From: Salegentibacter echinorum | GTDB lineage: Bacteria; Bacteroidota; Bacteroidia; Flavobacteriales; Flavobacteriaceae | Direction of reading: 5' to 3' | NCBI RefSeq assembly: GCF_900129445.1 | Contig: NZ_FQVT01000010.1 | Coordinates: forward strand, 1 to 64,000 | Length of the DNA: 64,000 nt | Part shown: piece after piece, positions 45,901 through 54,891 of the stretch | Layout of the letters: each line of letters opens with the position of its first letter | Numbering within the stretch: the stretch's first letter is position 1 | The notes under the pieces: generated by a model | Told to the model about the DNA's origin: nothing | Database searches by the model: none | What the model saw: only the letters and a program-made list of their open reading frames with translations | Position numbers and translations under genes: made by a program

Positions 45901-46791
45901 TTAATCTTTATTGTTCCTGGGATGTGCCATTTTATGTACTTCGCTAAGTTCTGCAATACTATTGTGCGTGTATATTTGAGTTGCCGCCAGACTGGAATGT
46001 CCCAACAACTCTTTAACCGCATTTAAATTAGCGCCCTGGTTCAACAAGTGTGTAGCAAAAGAATGACGCAAAATATGCGGGCTTTTTTTCGTTTTGCCAG
46101 ACACCTTACTAAAATAATTATTTATAACTCTATAAACAAGGCTTTCGTATAATTTAACTCCTTTCTTTGTAATAAATAAATATGGATTTTCTTTTCCTTC
46201 TAAAATCTCTCGGCGTTGTTTTAAATATTCTTCTATATCAACTTTAATTCCGGGAAGCAGTGGAATTATTCGCTCTTTCTGGCGCTTACCCAATACTTTA
46301 ATGTAACCATCATTTAAGCTCAAGTTTTGCAATTGAATGTTTATAAGTTCAATGCGCCTTAAACCGGTTGCATAAAACAAGCTTACGATTAGTTTATCCC
46401 GGGCACCCTCAAAGCCTGAAGTATCAAAATCTTTTAGAACCTGCTCAATTTCATCTTTAGAAAAAGGCACCTGTAATGTGTTGCTGGTTTTTAAGGCTTT
46501 GTGTTTTGCAAGCGGCGAAATACTAATATCTCCTGTTTTTTGCAAGAATTTATAATAAGCTTTTAAGGAAGCAATTTTTCGGTTTATAGATTTATTGGAG
46601 AGCCCCTCTTCTACCAACGCCACGATCCAGTTTCTTATCTGTGGATAAACGACCTGTTTTAAATCTTTTTCATGAAATTCCTCGTCAATAAATTCAGCAA
46701 AAAATGTAAGATCGGCTTTATAGGCAGTTACGGTATGGGGAGAACAATTTTTCTCCAGGTGTAAGTAATCGAGAAATTGAAAAAAGGGCAT
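45901..46791 (-). CDS. xerC: Tyrosine recombinase XerC-like
   Basis: A 296-residue site-specific recombinase with the N-terminal SAM-like DNA-binding domain starting MPFFQFLDYLHLEKNCSPHT and the catalytic set R (ATGLRRIEL near residue 147), K (VLGKRQKER near 173), HILRHSFATHLL near 238 and LGHSSLAATQIYTH with the tyrosine near 271. It resolves chromosome dimers. The open frame extends seven codons upstream, but ATG at 46791 fits the family start. It sits between rpsU and hpf in core genome, so it is unlikely to be a mobile-element integrase. Confidence 0.88.
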   Translation of the reverse strand: MPFFQFLDYLHLEKNCSPHTVTAYKADLTFFAEFIDEEFHEKDLKQVVYPQIRNWIVALVEEGLSNKSINRKIASLKAYYKFLQKTGDISISPLAKHKALKTSNTLQVPFSKDEIEQVLKDFDTSGFEGARDKLIVSLFYATGLRRIELINIQLQNLSLNDGYIKVLGKRQKERIIPLLPGIKVDIEEYLKQRREILEGKENPYLFITKKGVKLYESLVYRVINNYFSKVSGKTKKSPHILRHSFATHLLNQGANLNAVKELLGHSSLAATQIYTHNSIAELSEVHKMAHPRNNKD

Positions 46792-46809
46792 AAAAAAACT
46801 GTTGATAAA

Positions 46810-46836
46810 CAAAGTTACTAAACTTTAATCTATCAA
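46810..46836 (-). promoter_or_regulatory. Promoter of xerC
   Basis: Minus-strand TTG-N16-TAACTTTG, ending 18 bases before the ATG at 46791. The spacer is one base shorter than usual. Confidence 0.5.
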
Positions 46837-46891
46837 CAGTCCTATATGATTTTGAGAAATATAATTTCAAAAAACCAGAATTTTTAATTTA

Positions 46892-47086
46892 CTAGATATC
46901 TTCCTGATCCCTCAAATGCTGAATATATTCTGCTTTTTGATTTTGTGCCCTTTTGGCTACAGAAGGTTTAGTAAAATGCTGACGGCTTCTTAGCTGTCGC
47001 ATAGTTCCGGTTTTATCAAACTTTCGTTTAAAACGCTTTAGCGCTCTATCTATATTTTCTCCGTCTTTTACTGGTATTATTAACAT
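46892..47086 (-). CDS. rpsU: 30S ribosomal protein bS21
   Basis: A 64-residue bS21 with the start MLIIPVKDGENIDRALKRFK and the basic RQLRSRQHFTKPSV centre, in the Bacteroidota form with a longer C-terminus. In Flavobacterium johnsoniae bS21, together with bS6 and bS18, covers the anti-Shine-Dalgarno end of 16S rRNA, and ribosomes that lack bS21 translate rpsU through its strong Shine-Dalgarno site. The same site is present here, so autoregulation is likely conserved. Confidence 0.95.
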   Translation of the reverse strand: MLIIPVKDGENIDRALKRFKRKFDKTGTMRQLRSRQHFTKPSVAKRAQNQKAEYIQHLRDQEDI

Positions 47087-47092
47087 AGTGTC

Positions 47093-47106
47093 ATCACCCC
47101 CTTTCT
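47093..47106 (-). promoter_or_regulatory. Strong Shine-Dalgarno site of rpsU
   Basis: On the minus strand AGAAAGGGGGTGAT lies six bases before the ATG. It matches the perfect complement of the 16S rRNA 3' end (AGAAAGGAGGTGAT) except for one A to G change that still pairs with U. No other gene in the window has a comparable site, in line with the scarcity of such sites in this phylum. Confidence 0.9.
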
Positions 47107-47120
47107 TTAGAAATAGTGCG

Positions 47121-47128
47121 CAAAGATA
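47121..47128 (-). promoter_or_regulatory. -7 box of the rpsU promoter
   Basis: Minus-strand TATCTTTG matches TAnnTTTG and would give a leader of about 30 bases that just contains the Shine-Dalgarno site. Confidence 0.6.
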
Positions 47129-47176
47129 ATTTAAATCTAAGAACCTACAACTTATATTTTAATTAATTATTCTACC

Positions 47177-48346
47177 CTACCGCGCTGCAGGTTTGTACTC
47201 CTTCTTATCGATTACCATTTTAGCGATAATTTCTCTCAAAATTTCAGAAGTTCCACCGCCAATGGGACCTAAGCGACTGTCGCGAAACATCCTTGCCAAA
47301 GGATAATCTTCCATATAACCATAGCCGCCTAATAATTGCAGGCAATCATAAATAACCCTATCGGCCATTTTGGTAGAAACCAGCTTAGACATACTGGCTT
47401 CTTTCACCACATATTCCCCCTGGTCTAATCTCTTGGCTACAGAATAATTAAACTCTTTATTTATCTCTATCTCACTTGCCATATCTGCTACAGAATGTCT
47501 TAGAGCTTGAAATTTATCTATGGTACTACCAAATGCTTCTCGCTCTGCCATGTAACCCATTGCATAATCTAAGGCATACTCGGCGCGAGCGTGCGAGTTT
47601 ATTCCCATAATTAACCGCTCTAAAGCGAAATGCTGCATAATATAAGAGAAACCTTTTCCCTCTTCACCCATTAAATTTTCGTCCGGAATTTCCACATCAT
47701 CGAAAGCAAGCTCGGCAGTATCAGATGCTCGCCAGCCCAATTTATCTAATTTTGAAGCTGAAATTCCCGGGGTATCCCTATCTACAATAAAAATACTCAT
47801 ACCCTTATTCCCTTTTTCCTGGTCGGTTTTTGCGGCAACTACCAAATAATCTGAATACACTCCATTGGTAATAAAAGTTTTAGATCCATTAAGAATATAT
47901 TTATCGCCATTTTTTACTGCAGTACTTCGCATTCCAGCAACATCAGATCCTCCAAAAGGCTCGGTGATACAAAGACAACCAATCTTTTCCCCATCAATAC
48001 TTGGTGTGAGGTATTTCTTTTTTATTGCATCGTCGCCTTCCTTGCTTACGTGGGTCATCGCCAAATATGCGTGAGCCCACATAGCAGCAGCAAAACCGCC
48101 ACTATTTATCTTTTGAAGTTCTTCCAAAAATATTACGGTGTAGAAAATATCCAGTCCCATACCGCCATATTCCTCTGGCTGGTTAATACCAAAGTATCCC
48201 ATTTCACCAAACTTTTTCCAAATAAAGCGCTCTATGGTTCCGGTTTCTTCCCATTTATCAATATGCGGAACTACCTCTTTCTTTAAAAAATCTTGAAAAC
48301 TTTTTCTAAAAAGTTCGTGTTCCTCTGTAAAATACATTGTATTCAT
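47177..48346 (-). CDS. Acyl-CoA dehydrogenase
   Basis: A 389-residue FAD-dependent acyl-CoA dehydrogenase of the short/medium or long-chain type. The FAD-binding signature CLCITEPFGGSDVAGM near residue 128, the segment LNGSKTFITNG near 154, and the C-terminal LGGYGYMEDYPLARMFRDSR near 342 are clear, with GTSEI near 371. It performs the first step of fatty acyl or branched-chain acyl oxidation. It is probably monocistronic, between rpsU and an HhH protein gene. The exact chain length preference cannot be read from the sequence. Confidence 0.92.
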   Translation of the reverse strand: MNTMYFTEEHELFRKSFQDFLKKEVVPHIDKWEETGTIERFIWKKFGEMGYFGINQPEEYGGMGLDIFYTVIFLEELQKINSGGFAAAMWAHAYLAMTHVSKEGDDAIKKKYLTPSIDGEKIGCLCITEPFGGSDVAGMRSTAVKNGDKYILNGSKTFITNGVYSDYLVVAAKTDQEKGNKGMSIFIVDRDTPGISASKLDKLGWRASDTAELAFDDVEIPDENLMGEEGKGFSYIMQHFALERLIMGINSHARAEYALDYAMGYMAEREAFGSTIDKFQALRHSVADMASEIEINKEFNYSVAKRLDQGEYVVKEASMSKLVSTKMADRVIYDCLQLLGGYGYMEDYPLARMFRDSRLGPIGGGTSEILREIIAKMVIDKKEYKPAAR

Positions 48347-48450
48347 TTTCTTTTTCTTTTTTTATTAATCTTCTCGCTCTAAAAGTGAGAGAATTTTAGC
48401 TTTTCAACATAACTATCATTGGTAGTAAAACAACGATTATTTCCGAAAAA

Positions 48451-49317
48451 TCAATCGATTTTCAAATATAATTCAATTCTATCAATTTTATCTGAAGGAA
48501 AACTTTCTATTTTTGATAATTCCTCAAAACTAGTTATTTTCTCGTGAATTTGCCGATAATCTATGATCTCCCTGGCAAGCTCATAGTTAATATAGGGAAC
48601 CTCAACGAGCTCCAGTACTTTTGCCGTATTGATGTTTAACAGCACAAATTTATCATTTTTAGAAACTTCAAAAGTACGTATAAGTTTTTCTCTGGTTTCA
48701 AAATTCAATCCATAAATATCCTTTAATTGAAGATTACTTCTGAATTTGCCAATTTTAGTTCTGTAATTTACAATTCGATTAGCCAGAACCTCCCCTACCC
48801 CACTTATTTCCTCAAAATCCTCTACGGAAGCAGTATTCAAATTTAAAACTTTTCTGGGAATTGAAGCATTGCTTATCACTTTCGCTTTTTCAGCGGTTAC
48901 AACCCAATCTGGAAACCTAAAATAAGGAGATATTTTTGTCAATATTGAATCTGATATGCCGGTAACCTTTTGGAAATCGGTCGTAGAATTTATCCATTTA
49001 CCCGTTTCCCGATAGCGGTGCAATCTATCAATTTCTTTCACATTCATCCCCAATTGATAGCCTTTAAAATCTGAAATATAATTGGGATTAAAGGGATAAA
49101 TCTCTACAATTTTTTCCTGTTCTTTAAGCTGCTTTAGAGAATCGATATGTTTCTGCAATTCTTCTATTTTAGAAGTATTGAGGTTTCTTTCTTTTTCTTC
49201 AGAAGAAAAATCTATAAAATGATAGGCCAATTGAAGTATAATTATAATGCACACCAAAAGAAAAACCCCATTTTGTTGGCTCCTGGAGAAGACAAAATGA
49301 GGTTTTAAAAATTTCAT
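48451..49317 (-). CDS. Helix-hairpin-helix (ComEA-like) membrane-anchored protein
   Basis: A 288-residue protein with one N-terminal membrane segment at about 17-36 and, after a short coiled stretch, several HhH motifs: TGISDSILTKISPYF near 115, SGVGEVLANRIVNYRTKIG near 173 and VPYINYELAREIIDYR near 240. ComEA-type proteins bind DNA outside the inner membrane during natural transformation, but this long form may be structural instead. Its stop lies 10 bases past the AGCS transporter gene in the same direction, so the two may be co-transcribed. Confidence 0.8.
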   Translation of the reverse strand: MKFLKPHFVFSRSQQNGVFLLVCIIIILQLAYHFIDFSSEEKERNLNTSKIEELQKHIDSLKQLKEQEKIVEIYPFNPNYISDFKGYQLGMNVKEIDRLHRYRETGKWINSTTDFQKVTGISDSILTKISPYFRFPDWVVTAEKAKVISNASIPRKVLNLNTASVEDFEEISGVGEVLANRIVNYRTKIGKFRSNLQLKDIYGLNFETREKLIRTFEVSKNDKFVLLNINTAKVLELVEVPYINYELAREIIDYRQIHEKITSFEELSKIESFPSDKIDRIELYLKID

Positions 49318-49327
49318 ACGTTAAAAA

Positions 49328-51406
49328 TTAGCTGCTTTTGGGTTCAGGCTGTTTTTTAAACAACCTGCCCTCTTTAAGGTCACGGGTATAATTTTTAAGA
49401 TCTCTTCTCACCTCGCCAGACATGATGTACAACCCGATGATATTAGGAAAAGACATCGCTAAAATCATCATATCTGAAAAGTCTAATACAGCGCCAAGGC
49501 TAATAGAAGCTCCTACCACCACAAAAACAAGAAATAATATCTTGTACACCAATTCGGTTTTTTGGCTTTTTCCAAATAAGTAGGTCCAAGAACGCATCCC
49601 GTAATAAGACCAGGAGATCATGGTAGAAAAAGCAAATAAAAATACCGCTACCGCCAGTACATAAGGAAACCAGGAAACCACGCTGGCAAAAGCATCTGAA
49701 GTTAATTGAACCCCACCAACACCCTGTACTTCGTGCATTCCGGTGAAAATCAATACCAGGGCTGTTAGGGTACAAACTACAACAGTATCTATAAAAGGTT
49801 CTAATAATGCTACAAAACCCTCAGATGGCGGATGGTTTGTTTTTGCTGCCGAGTGAGCAATCGCTGCAGACCCCACCCCGGCTTCGTTAGAAAATGCCGC
49901 TCTTTGAAAACCAACAATCAGCACACCAATCACCCCTCCTTTTAAAGCGGTAGGATTAAATGCCCCGTCATAAATGGCTCCAAAAGCAGCGCCAACATTT
50001 TCTATATTTAAAAAGATTACCACTAAAGCTCCCAGGACATAAGTAGCGGCCATAAAAGGCACTACTTTTTCAGTTACTTTAGCAATACTTTGTATTCCGC
50101 CAATAATTACAATTCCCACTAAAACGGCTACTACAAGCCCAAACCAGAATCCATTACCGGCTAAAAAGGAAAACTGTCCCTGTAAAATTTCAAAAGATTG
50201 ATTGGCCTGGAACATATTTCCACCGCCAAAAGAAGCTCCAATTCCCAAAACAGCGAAAAAAGCCGCAAGGAATTTACCCAATCCGCGCATATTCCTTTTC
50301 TCGAGTCCGTAGCGCAAATAATTCATGGGGCCACCAAATATTCGCCCTTCAGAATTAATAAACCTGTATTTTACACCCAGAGTACATTCGGTAAATTTAG
50401 AAGCCATCCCAAGCAGGCCGGCAATAATCATCCAAAAAGTGGCTCCTGCCCCACCTAGAGAAATAGCTACTGCAACTCCTGCGATATTCCCCAGGCCAAC
50501 AGTTGCAGAAACTGCCGTAGATAAAGCCTGAAAATGTGTAATACTTCCCGGAGCATTGGGCTCGTCATATTTTCCTTTTACAAGATCGAAAGAATGCTTA
50601 AAACCTTTAAAATTCACGAAGCCCATTTTAATGGTAAAGAAAGCTGCTCCAAAAATTAACCAAACTACAATAAAGGGAATATTATGAGTTTGGGGACTCC
50701 CGTTTGGATTGGTTAAAAGCTTAGGTTCATCATAAGTAATTTGCGCCAACATGTGGGCGTTGGTCTCAATAAGATCGTCATTATTCTCGTAATCCCAAAT
50801 CATTTCCCCTTCATCGACCAAATGAACCACGTCACCAGTTCCATTGGCAAAAACTTCCATATCGCCCTCGTTTGCAGAATTCACAATAGCAATAAGATCA
50901 CCTTTATTAGCGTGAGATCCTTCTGCTACTTTCCATTCTTTAAGCTTATATTTATCTTGCGCATCTGCACTCCAGGCTGGCACCGGTACATTGCTTTCTT
51001 CAGAATACACCTTAGGATCATAAACTCCCAAGGCCGTAAACGGATCCCAAAAGAGTATGGAGGTCATCGCTTCTACTATTGGAACGAAAGTACCGTTAAA
51101 GTGCTCGGTAATAGCATCAGCTTTAATTTCAAAACTTTTGGTAACAGAATTGCCCTGGCTATCGGTTACGGTAACCGTATATGGTACACCTTCGGTAAGT
51201 CCCTGCGCTCTTGAAGACTGCAAGGATGTTTGAGAATTAGACCAATGATATTGATATGGGGGCTCTCCGCCAGTTGCTTCAAGATCTATAAAACCATCGT
51301 TTATAAGATTTGAAGGGTTTCCAACTTTGGCTGTAACATCCAGTTCTTGTGCATTAATTGTAAAAATTGAAAATATAAAGAACGCTGAAAGTAAGTACTT
51401 TCTCAT
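49328..51406 (-). CDS. Alanine/glycine:sodium symporter with extracytoplasmic SprB- and lipoyl-like N-terminus (paralog 1)
   Basis: A 692-residue protein. A signal peptide (1-19) is followed by an SprB-repeat-like beta domain at about 22-100 (GGEPPYQYHWSN, YTVTVTDSQGNSV), a region near 155-230 that resembles a lipoyl/biotinyl barrel (VAEGSHANKGDLIAIV), and then an AGCS symporter from about 240 with TAVSATVGLGNIAGVAVAISLGG and NEAGVGSAAIAHSAAKT. AGCS proteins import alanine or glycine with sodium. Ordinary members lack the ~230-residue N-terminal part. A second copy lies at 54892-57003. Confidence 0.85.
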   Translation of the reverse strand: MRKYLLSAFFIFSIFTINAQELDVTAKVGNPSNLINDGFIDLEATGGEPPYQYHWSNSQTSLQSSRAQGLTEGVPYTVTVTDSQGNSVTKSFEIKADAITEHFNGTFVPIVEAMTSILFWDPFTALGVYDPKVYSEESNVPVPAWSADAQDKYKLKEWKVAEGSHANKGDLIAIVNSANEGDMEVFANGTGDVVHLVDEGEMIWDYENNDDLIETNAHMLAQITYDEPKLLTNPNGSPQTHNIPFIVVWLIFGAAFFTIKMGFVNFKGFKHSFDLVKGKYDEPNAPGSITHFQALSTAVSATVGLGNIAGVAVAISLGGAGATFWMIIAGLLGMASKFTECTLGVKYRFINSEGRIFGGPMNYLRYGLEKRNMRGLGKFLAAFFAVLGIGASFGGGNMFQANQSFEILQGQFSFLAGNGFWFGLVVAVLVGIVIIGGIQSIAKVTEKVVPFMAATYVLGALVVIFLNIENVGAAFGAIYDGAFNPTALKGGVIGVLIVGFQRAAFSNEAGVGSAAIAHSAAKTNHPPSEGFVALLEPFIDTVVVCTLTALVLIFTGMHEVQGVGGVQLTSDAFASVVSWFPYVLAVAVFLFAFSTMISWSYYGMRSWTYLFGKSQKTELVYKILFLVFVVVGASISLGAVLDFSDMMILAMSFPNIIGLYIMSGEVRRDLKNYTRDLKEGRLFKKQPEPKSS

Positions 51407-51568
51407 AGAGACTATTTAGTATTAAGTTTAAATTTAATATTTCCGCGAAGCAAGATGCTAAAAAAATACTCTTTTTCAAATTTTTGCAAGTTAAATTGTA
51501 AAATATTGTTAAAGAGATTTCACTTTACTTAACCCAGACTTTCTTATTCCGAAGAATTCAAATAGCTG

Positions 51569-51799
51569 CTACAAATCAAATACTGAAGTTCTCTTTGTAT
51601 ATACCAAATCTTTAAGTTTTAACCAAAAAGCCAGCGTTAGATAAACAACAAACCAGAATCCCAGGGTGAAAAAAGATGCATAAATAAAAAACAAACGAAC
51701 ACTTTTTGCCCTCATCCCAATACTCTCGGCAAGACGAGAAGAGACATAGAAGCCATGACGTTCAAAAAAATACCGAATGTTATAAATTAGTTTTTTCAT
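51569..51799 (-). CDS. PspC domain membrane protein
   Basis: A 76-residue PspC-family protein with the pattern SSRLAESIGMRAKSVRLFFIYASF and a second helix TLGFWFVVYLTLAFWLKL. PspC proteins sit in the inner membrane and sense envelope stress; short single-domain forms are common in Flavobacteriia. It is monocistronic, between an AGCS symporter gene and a universal stress protein gene. Confidence 0.85.
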   Translation of the reverse strand: MKKLIYNIRYFFERHGFYVSSRLAESIGMRAKSVRLFFIYASFFTLGFWFVVYLTLAFWLKLKDLVYTKRTSVFDL

Positions 51800-51869
51800 A
51801 GCGATAAAGGTACTACTATAAAACGGTTTGGTGTTTGGTGTTAAAAATGAGAAAATTAAATTCTAAAAC

Positions 51870-52706
51870 CTACTCATTATCCGGTTCATATTTTTCTGCC
51901 GGAAGTACAAGGAATGGTGAGCTACTGTTAAAACCAATTTCGTGAATTACCGAAGTAAACAACAGTTTTTCTATAAAACTGCGTTTGTGTTTAATCATAA
52001 CTAAAACGTCAATAGGAGTTTTTTGTGCCAGTTTTTCCAACGCCTGTGGAACGCTATCGGCTGCAATATCGTGATGTTGAAGCGGAAGCCCCTCAAAAAA
52101 CCTTGTTAATTCGTTTTTAGCGTTTTTCTGCCGTTCTTTTAAGTCGCTACCATAATTGGCTCGCATCGCGTGAATATTTGCTTTAGTGCGTACTGCGATC
52201 TCCTTAAGTAGGTTCATTTGATATTCAGAAAAATCTATTTCATATTTTGTAGCAAAAACAATGTTTTTAGGCTTTTTAAATTGATAATCTGAAGGTATTG
52301 TCAGTAAAGGACATTTGGCAACTTTAATGGCGTGAACAGTGGTAGTTCCAAATAAGATTTGATCGCTTCCTGTAGCACCATTAGTTCCCATAATAATCAT
52401 ATCTATACTCCTGTCTTTCACCCGATCCTTTATCTCCTGATGCAGCATTTCGTAGGAAGAGACAAGTTCAAAAGTATGCCTGTCATTATTAAACTCGTGG
52501 TCTATACGCTCTTTGGTTTTTTCCAGGCCTTCATTAGACTTTTCTTTATAAATGCCACCAAGGCTGCTGTACATAATATAATCTGCATTGTAAAGGGTAT
52601 GCAGTAAAATAAAATGGCAATCCTCCTCGGCATATAACTTAACAGCGTACCTAATTGCATTAAATGCATTCTCTGAAAAATCTGTTGGCAGCAAAATTCT
52701 TATCAT
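51870..52706 (-). CDS. Universal stress protein, tandem-domain type
   Basis: A 278-residue protein with two UspA folds. The first has MIRILLPTDFSENAFNAIRYA and the ATP-binding pattern GTNGATGSDQILFGTTTVHAI near residues 110-130. The second domain, from about 148, is less conserved and ends SFIEKLLFTSVIHEIGFNSSSPFLVLP. It is probably a cytoplasmic stress protein that binds ATP. A TATCTTTG -7 box lies at 52729-52736, 22 bases before the start codon. Confidence 0.88.
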   Translation of the reverse strand: MIRILLPTDFSENAFNAIRYAVKLYAEEDCHFILLHTLYNADYIMYSSLGGIYKEKSNEGLEKTKERIDHEFNNDRHTFELVSSYEMLHQEIKDRVKDRSIDMIIMGTNGATGSDQILFGTTTVHAIKVAKCPLLTIPSDYQFKKPKNIVFATKYEIDFSEYQMNLLKEIAVRTKANIHAMRANYGSDLKERQKNAKNELTRFFEGLPLQHHDIAADSVPQALEKLAQKTPIDVLVMIKHKRSFIEKLLFTSVIHEIGFNSSSPFLVLPAEKYEPDNE

Positions 52707-52836
52707 GGCTACGTTATTTATGGCTACTCAAAGATACGAAAGCCCCTACATAACTAAAAGTTTAAACCCTATGTTTTCAGTAAATCCTTTTACTTTTCAG
52801 CTTATCAAAAATGTTTCCCCATTCAGGATAAAAAGT

Positions 52837-54117
52837 TTAAATATCCCCCTTTAATATTTTAGTTCCTATTGCGCAATGCAAACATCTATTGGGCTCGCAA
52901 TAATGACGTTTCATTTGTAATAAAGCCTGGGATTGCATCGCGTTTACAGAAGTTGAAGCTCGTAATTTATTAAAACCTTTCGTTATTTTATTTTCTTCCG
53001 AAGCAAGTTGTTCCATCACAGAAAATAAAAATTCAATTTCATCAATACCACGTGCCTTTGCATAACAAAAGCGCAAAGGAATCAACGTATTTATAATCAC
53101 CAGGTCTTTAAACTTCTTCGGAAGGGCTTTTTTCCGCTTCTTATGGGATTTCGTAAAGCTATAGTGCGTTTCCCAAAAAGTAGCTGTTTCCGCATCCAAA
53201 AGTTTATAAATTGAGGTCACACTATTGGCTTTCATCAAAGCCAAAAAATAATATTTATGCCGTGTGTATAAAGAAGCCAATTGAGAAAACCGAATATTAG
53301 GAAAATTATCTGGCCGTAACCTAAAATACTTAGGTCTGGTAATCCCAGTATTACTAAGCCGAAATTTATGCTTTAAGTATTGATATTCGGCTTCGAGTGC
53401 CTTATAATAAGCTGTATTCCTATTCCTATCTAATAATCCCGCCTGTCCCAGGAACAGAGCTTCCAATTTTAAGTGATCTGCACCACACTTTTGCAGAACT
53501 GAAAAACCAAAACTTTGAGCCACACTTAAAAAAGCATCCCCATTAAGGTTTAAACCAAAGTTTTTCGATAAAAGCTGAAATAAAACTGCCTCCCAGTTGT
53601 TCTCTGATTTTTTTAAGAGCTGCTCAATTAACCGGGATTTCTCCTCAAGACGTTCCAAATACAGACGTTCCTGCCAGTGCCTGAGTGTAAAATTATCGAC
53701 CTGGGGAAAAGTTTGTTCACAGTTTATCCAGGTAGTAGTTGATGCAAACAAGCTTCGGTATTCATTTATTAAACTTGCATCCACCAAATTTTTTAAGCTC
53801 AATGCAGGAATTCTAGTTTTATTCCGACGGGAAACCGGGACATCATCTTCCCAAACCACGTGCAAGATTACATTATCGTAATTGGGATCTGTTTCGTGTT
53901 GATGAAAATACCAATCTGAAGCTTTTATGTGCAGTTCTACATTTCCCGCCCAAAGCTGTTCCCCAATTTTTAACCTGGCATTAAAGAAGTCTGGACCGGC
54001 ATTAAAGTTATGAGTACCGCAATCTAAAAGTAAGATTTTTTCGCCCTGCGTTGTTTTCGCATTGGCGAAATCGAACTTTTTATACTTCCACAGATAATGT
54101 AAAAAATCTTCCCGCAT
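52837..54117 (-). CDS. DUF2851 family protein
   Basis: A 426-residue soluble protein of the DUF2851 family, with the start MREDFLHYLWKYKKFDFANA, the motif GTHNFNAGPDFFNARLKIG near residue 34, NVELHIKASDWYFHQHETD near 59 and a C-terminal cysteine-rich CEPNRCLHCAIGTKIL. The core resembles a nuclease-like fold in its HIKASDWYFHxHxxD pattern, but no activity is established. It is close to the GDSL hydrolase gene (40 bases) in the same direction. Confidence 0.88.
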   Translation of the reverse strand: MREDFLHYLWKYKKFDFANAKTTQGEKILLLDCGTHNFNAGPDFFNARLKIGEQLWAGNVELHIKASDWYFHQHETDPNYDNVILHVVWEDDVPVSRRNKTRIPALSLKNLVDASLINEYRSLFASTTTWINCEQTFPQVDNFTLRHWQERLYLERLEEKSRLIEQLLKKSENNWEAVLFQLLSKNFGLNLNGDAFLSVAQSFGFSVLQKCGADHLKLEALFLGQAGLLDRNRNTAYYKALEAEYQYLKHKFRLSNTGITRPKYFRLRPDNFPNIRFSQLASLYTRHKYYFLALMKANSVTSIYKLLDAETATFWETHYSFTKSHKKRKKALPKKFKDLVIINTLIPLRFCYAKARGIDEIEFLFSVMEQLASEENKITKGFNKLRASTSVNAMQSQALLQMKRHYCEPNRCLHCAIGTKILKGDI

Positions 54118-54157
54118 TTTTAAAATTAGGAAAATCTAAAAGTTAACTAAGCTACTT

Positions 54158-54853
54158 TTAATTCTCTGGCAGCATTTGGGGGATTTCATCTATAATCTCA
54201 TCTACCCAATATTGGTACATCAAGCCGCTGGGGTGCAGATTATCTTCGGCAATTAGATTTGAGTCGCGAGCAGCTTCCCGTGAGATAGGAGTAATATTAT
54301 AAAAAACTACATCAAAATCATTCGCAACCTTTCTAAAAACTGCATTGTATTGATTAATTTCCTCTCTTATGGTTTCGGCATTATCGGCTCCAAACGGAGT
54401 AACCCCATAGTCTGGAATACTTAGAGCAAATACTGCTTTCTCCCTTTTTTTGGCATAATTTAAAGCCATTTTAAAAATCTCTCTTAGCTCCTCTTCATAT
54501 TCTTTTATACTTTTCCCCTGGTATTGATTGTTTACTCCAATAGAGATTGAAACCAAATCGAAATCCCGCGTATAATTAAGTTGCGACCGCATTGCCGAGA
54601 GCAAATCACCGGTGGTCCAACCTGTTTTAGCAATAATTTTTGGTGGCGCTACTTTATAGCCTCTATCATTTAAACGGGAGACTAGTTGCACCGGCCAACG
54701 CTGAGATTTATCTACACTTTCTCCAATAGTATATGAATCACCCAGGGCCAAAAACGAATATTCATAATCGTTTTTAACAATGGTTTCATTAAAAGTTTTA
54801 CAGCCAGATAAGCTTAAAACCAGCATTAATAAAGAAAATAAAATTTTACGCAT
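54158..54853 (-). CDS. SGNH/GDSL hydrolase lipoprotein
   Basis: A 231-residue predicted lipoprotein (LSLSGC, cysteine at residue 18) with an SGNH esterase fold: block I LALGDSYTIGESV near 35-47 with the catalytic serine, block III SIGVNNQYQGK near 105, and block V DNLHPSGLMY near 208 with the catalytic Asp and His. It probably cleaves esters, such as acetyl groups on polysaccharides, in the periplasm. It lies between the AGCS paralog and the DUF2851 gene in the same direction. Confidence 0.88.
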   Translation of the reverse strand: MRKILFSLLMLVLSLSGCKTFNETIVKNDYEYSFLALGDSYTIGESVDKSQRWPVQLVSRLNDRGYKVAPPKIIAKTGWTTGDLLSAMRSQLNYTRDFDLVSISIGVNNQYQGKSIKEYEEELREIFKMALNYAKKREKAVFALSIPDYGVTPFGADNAETIREEINQYNAVFRKVANDFDVVFYNITPISREAARDSNLIAEDNLHPSGLMYQYWVDEIIDEIPQMLPEN

Positions 54854-54891
54854 CGTTTATATTTTATTTTTCTAAAATAACACTTTTAACC

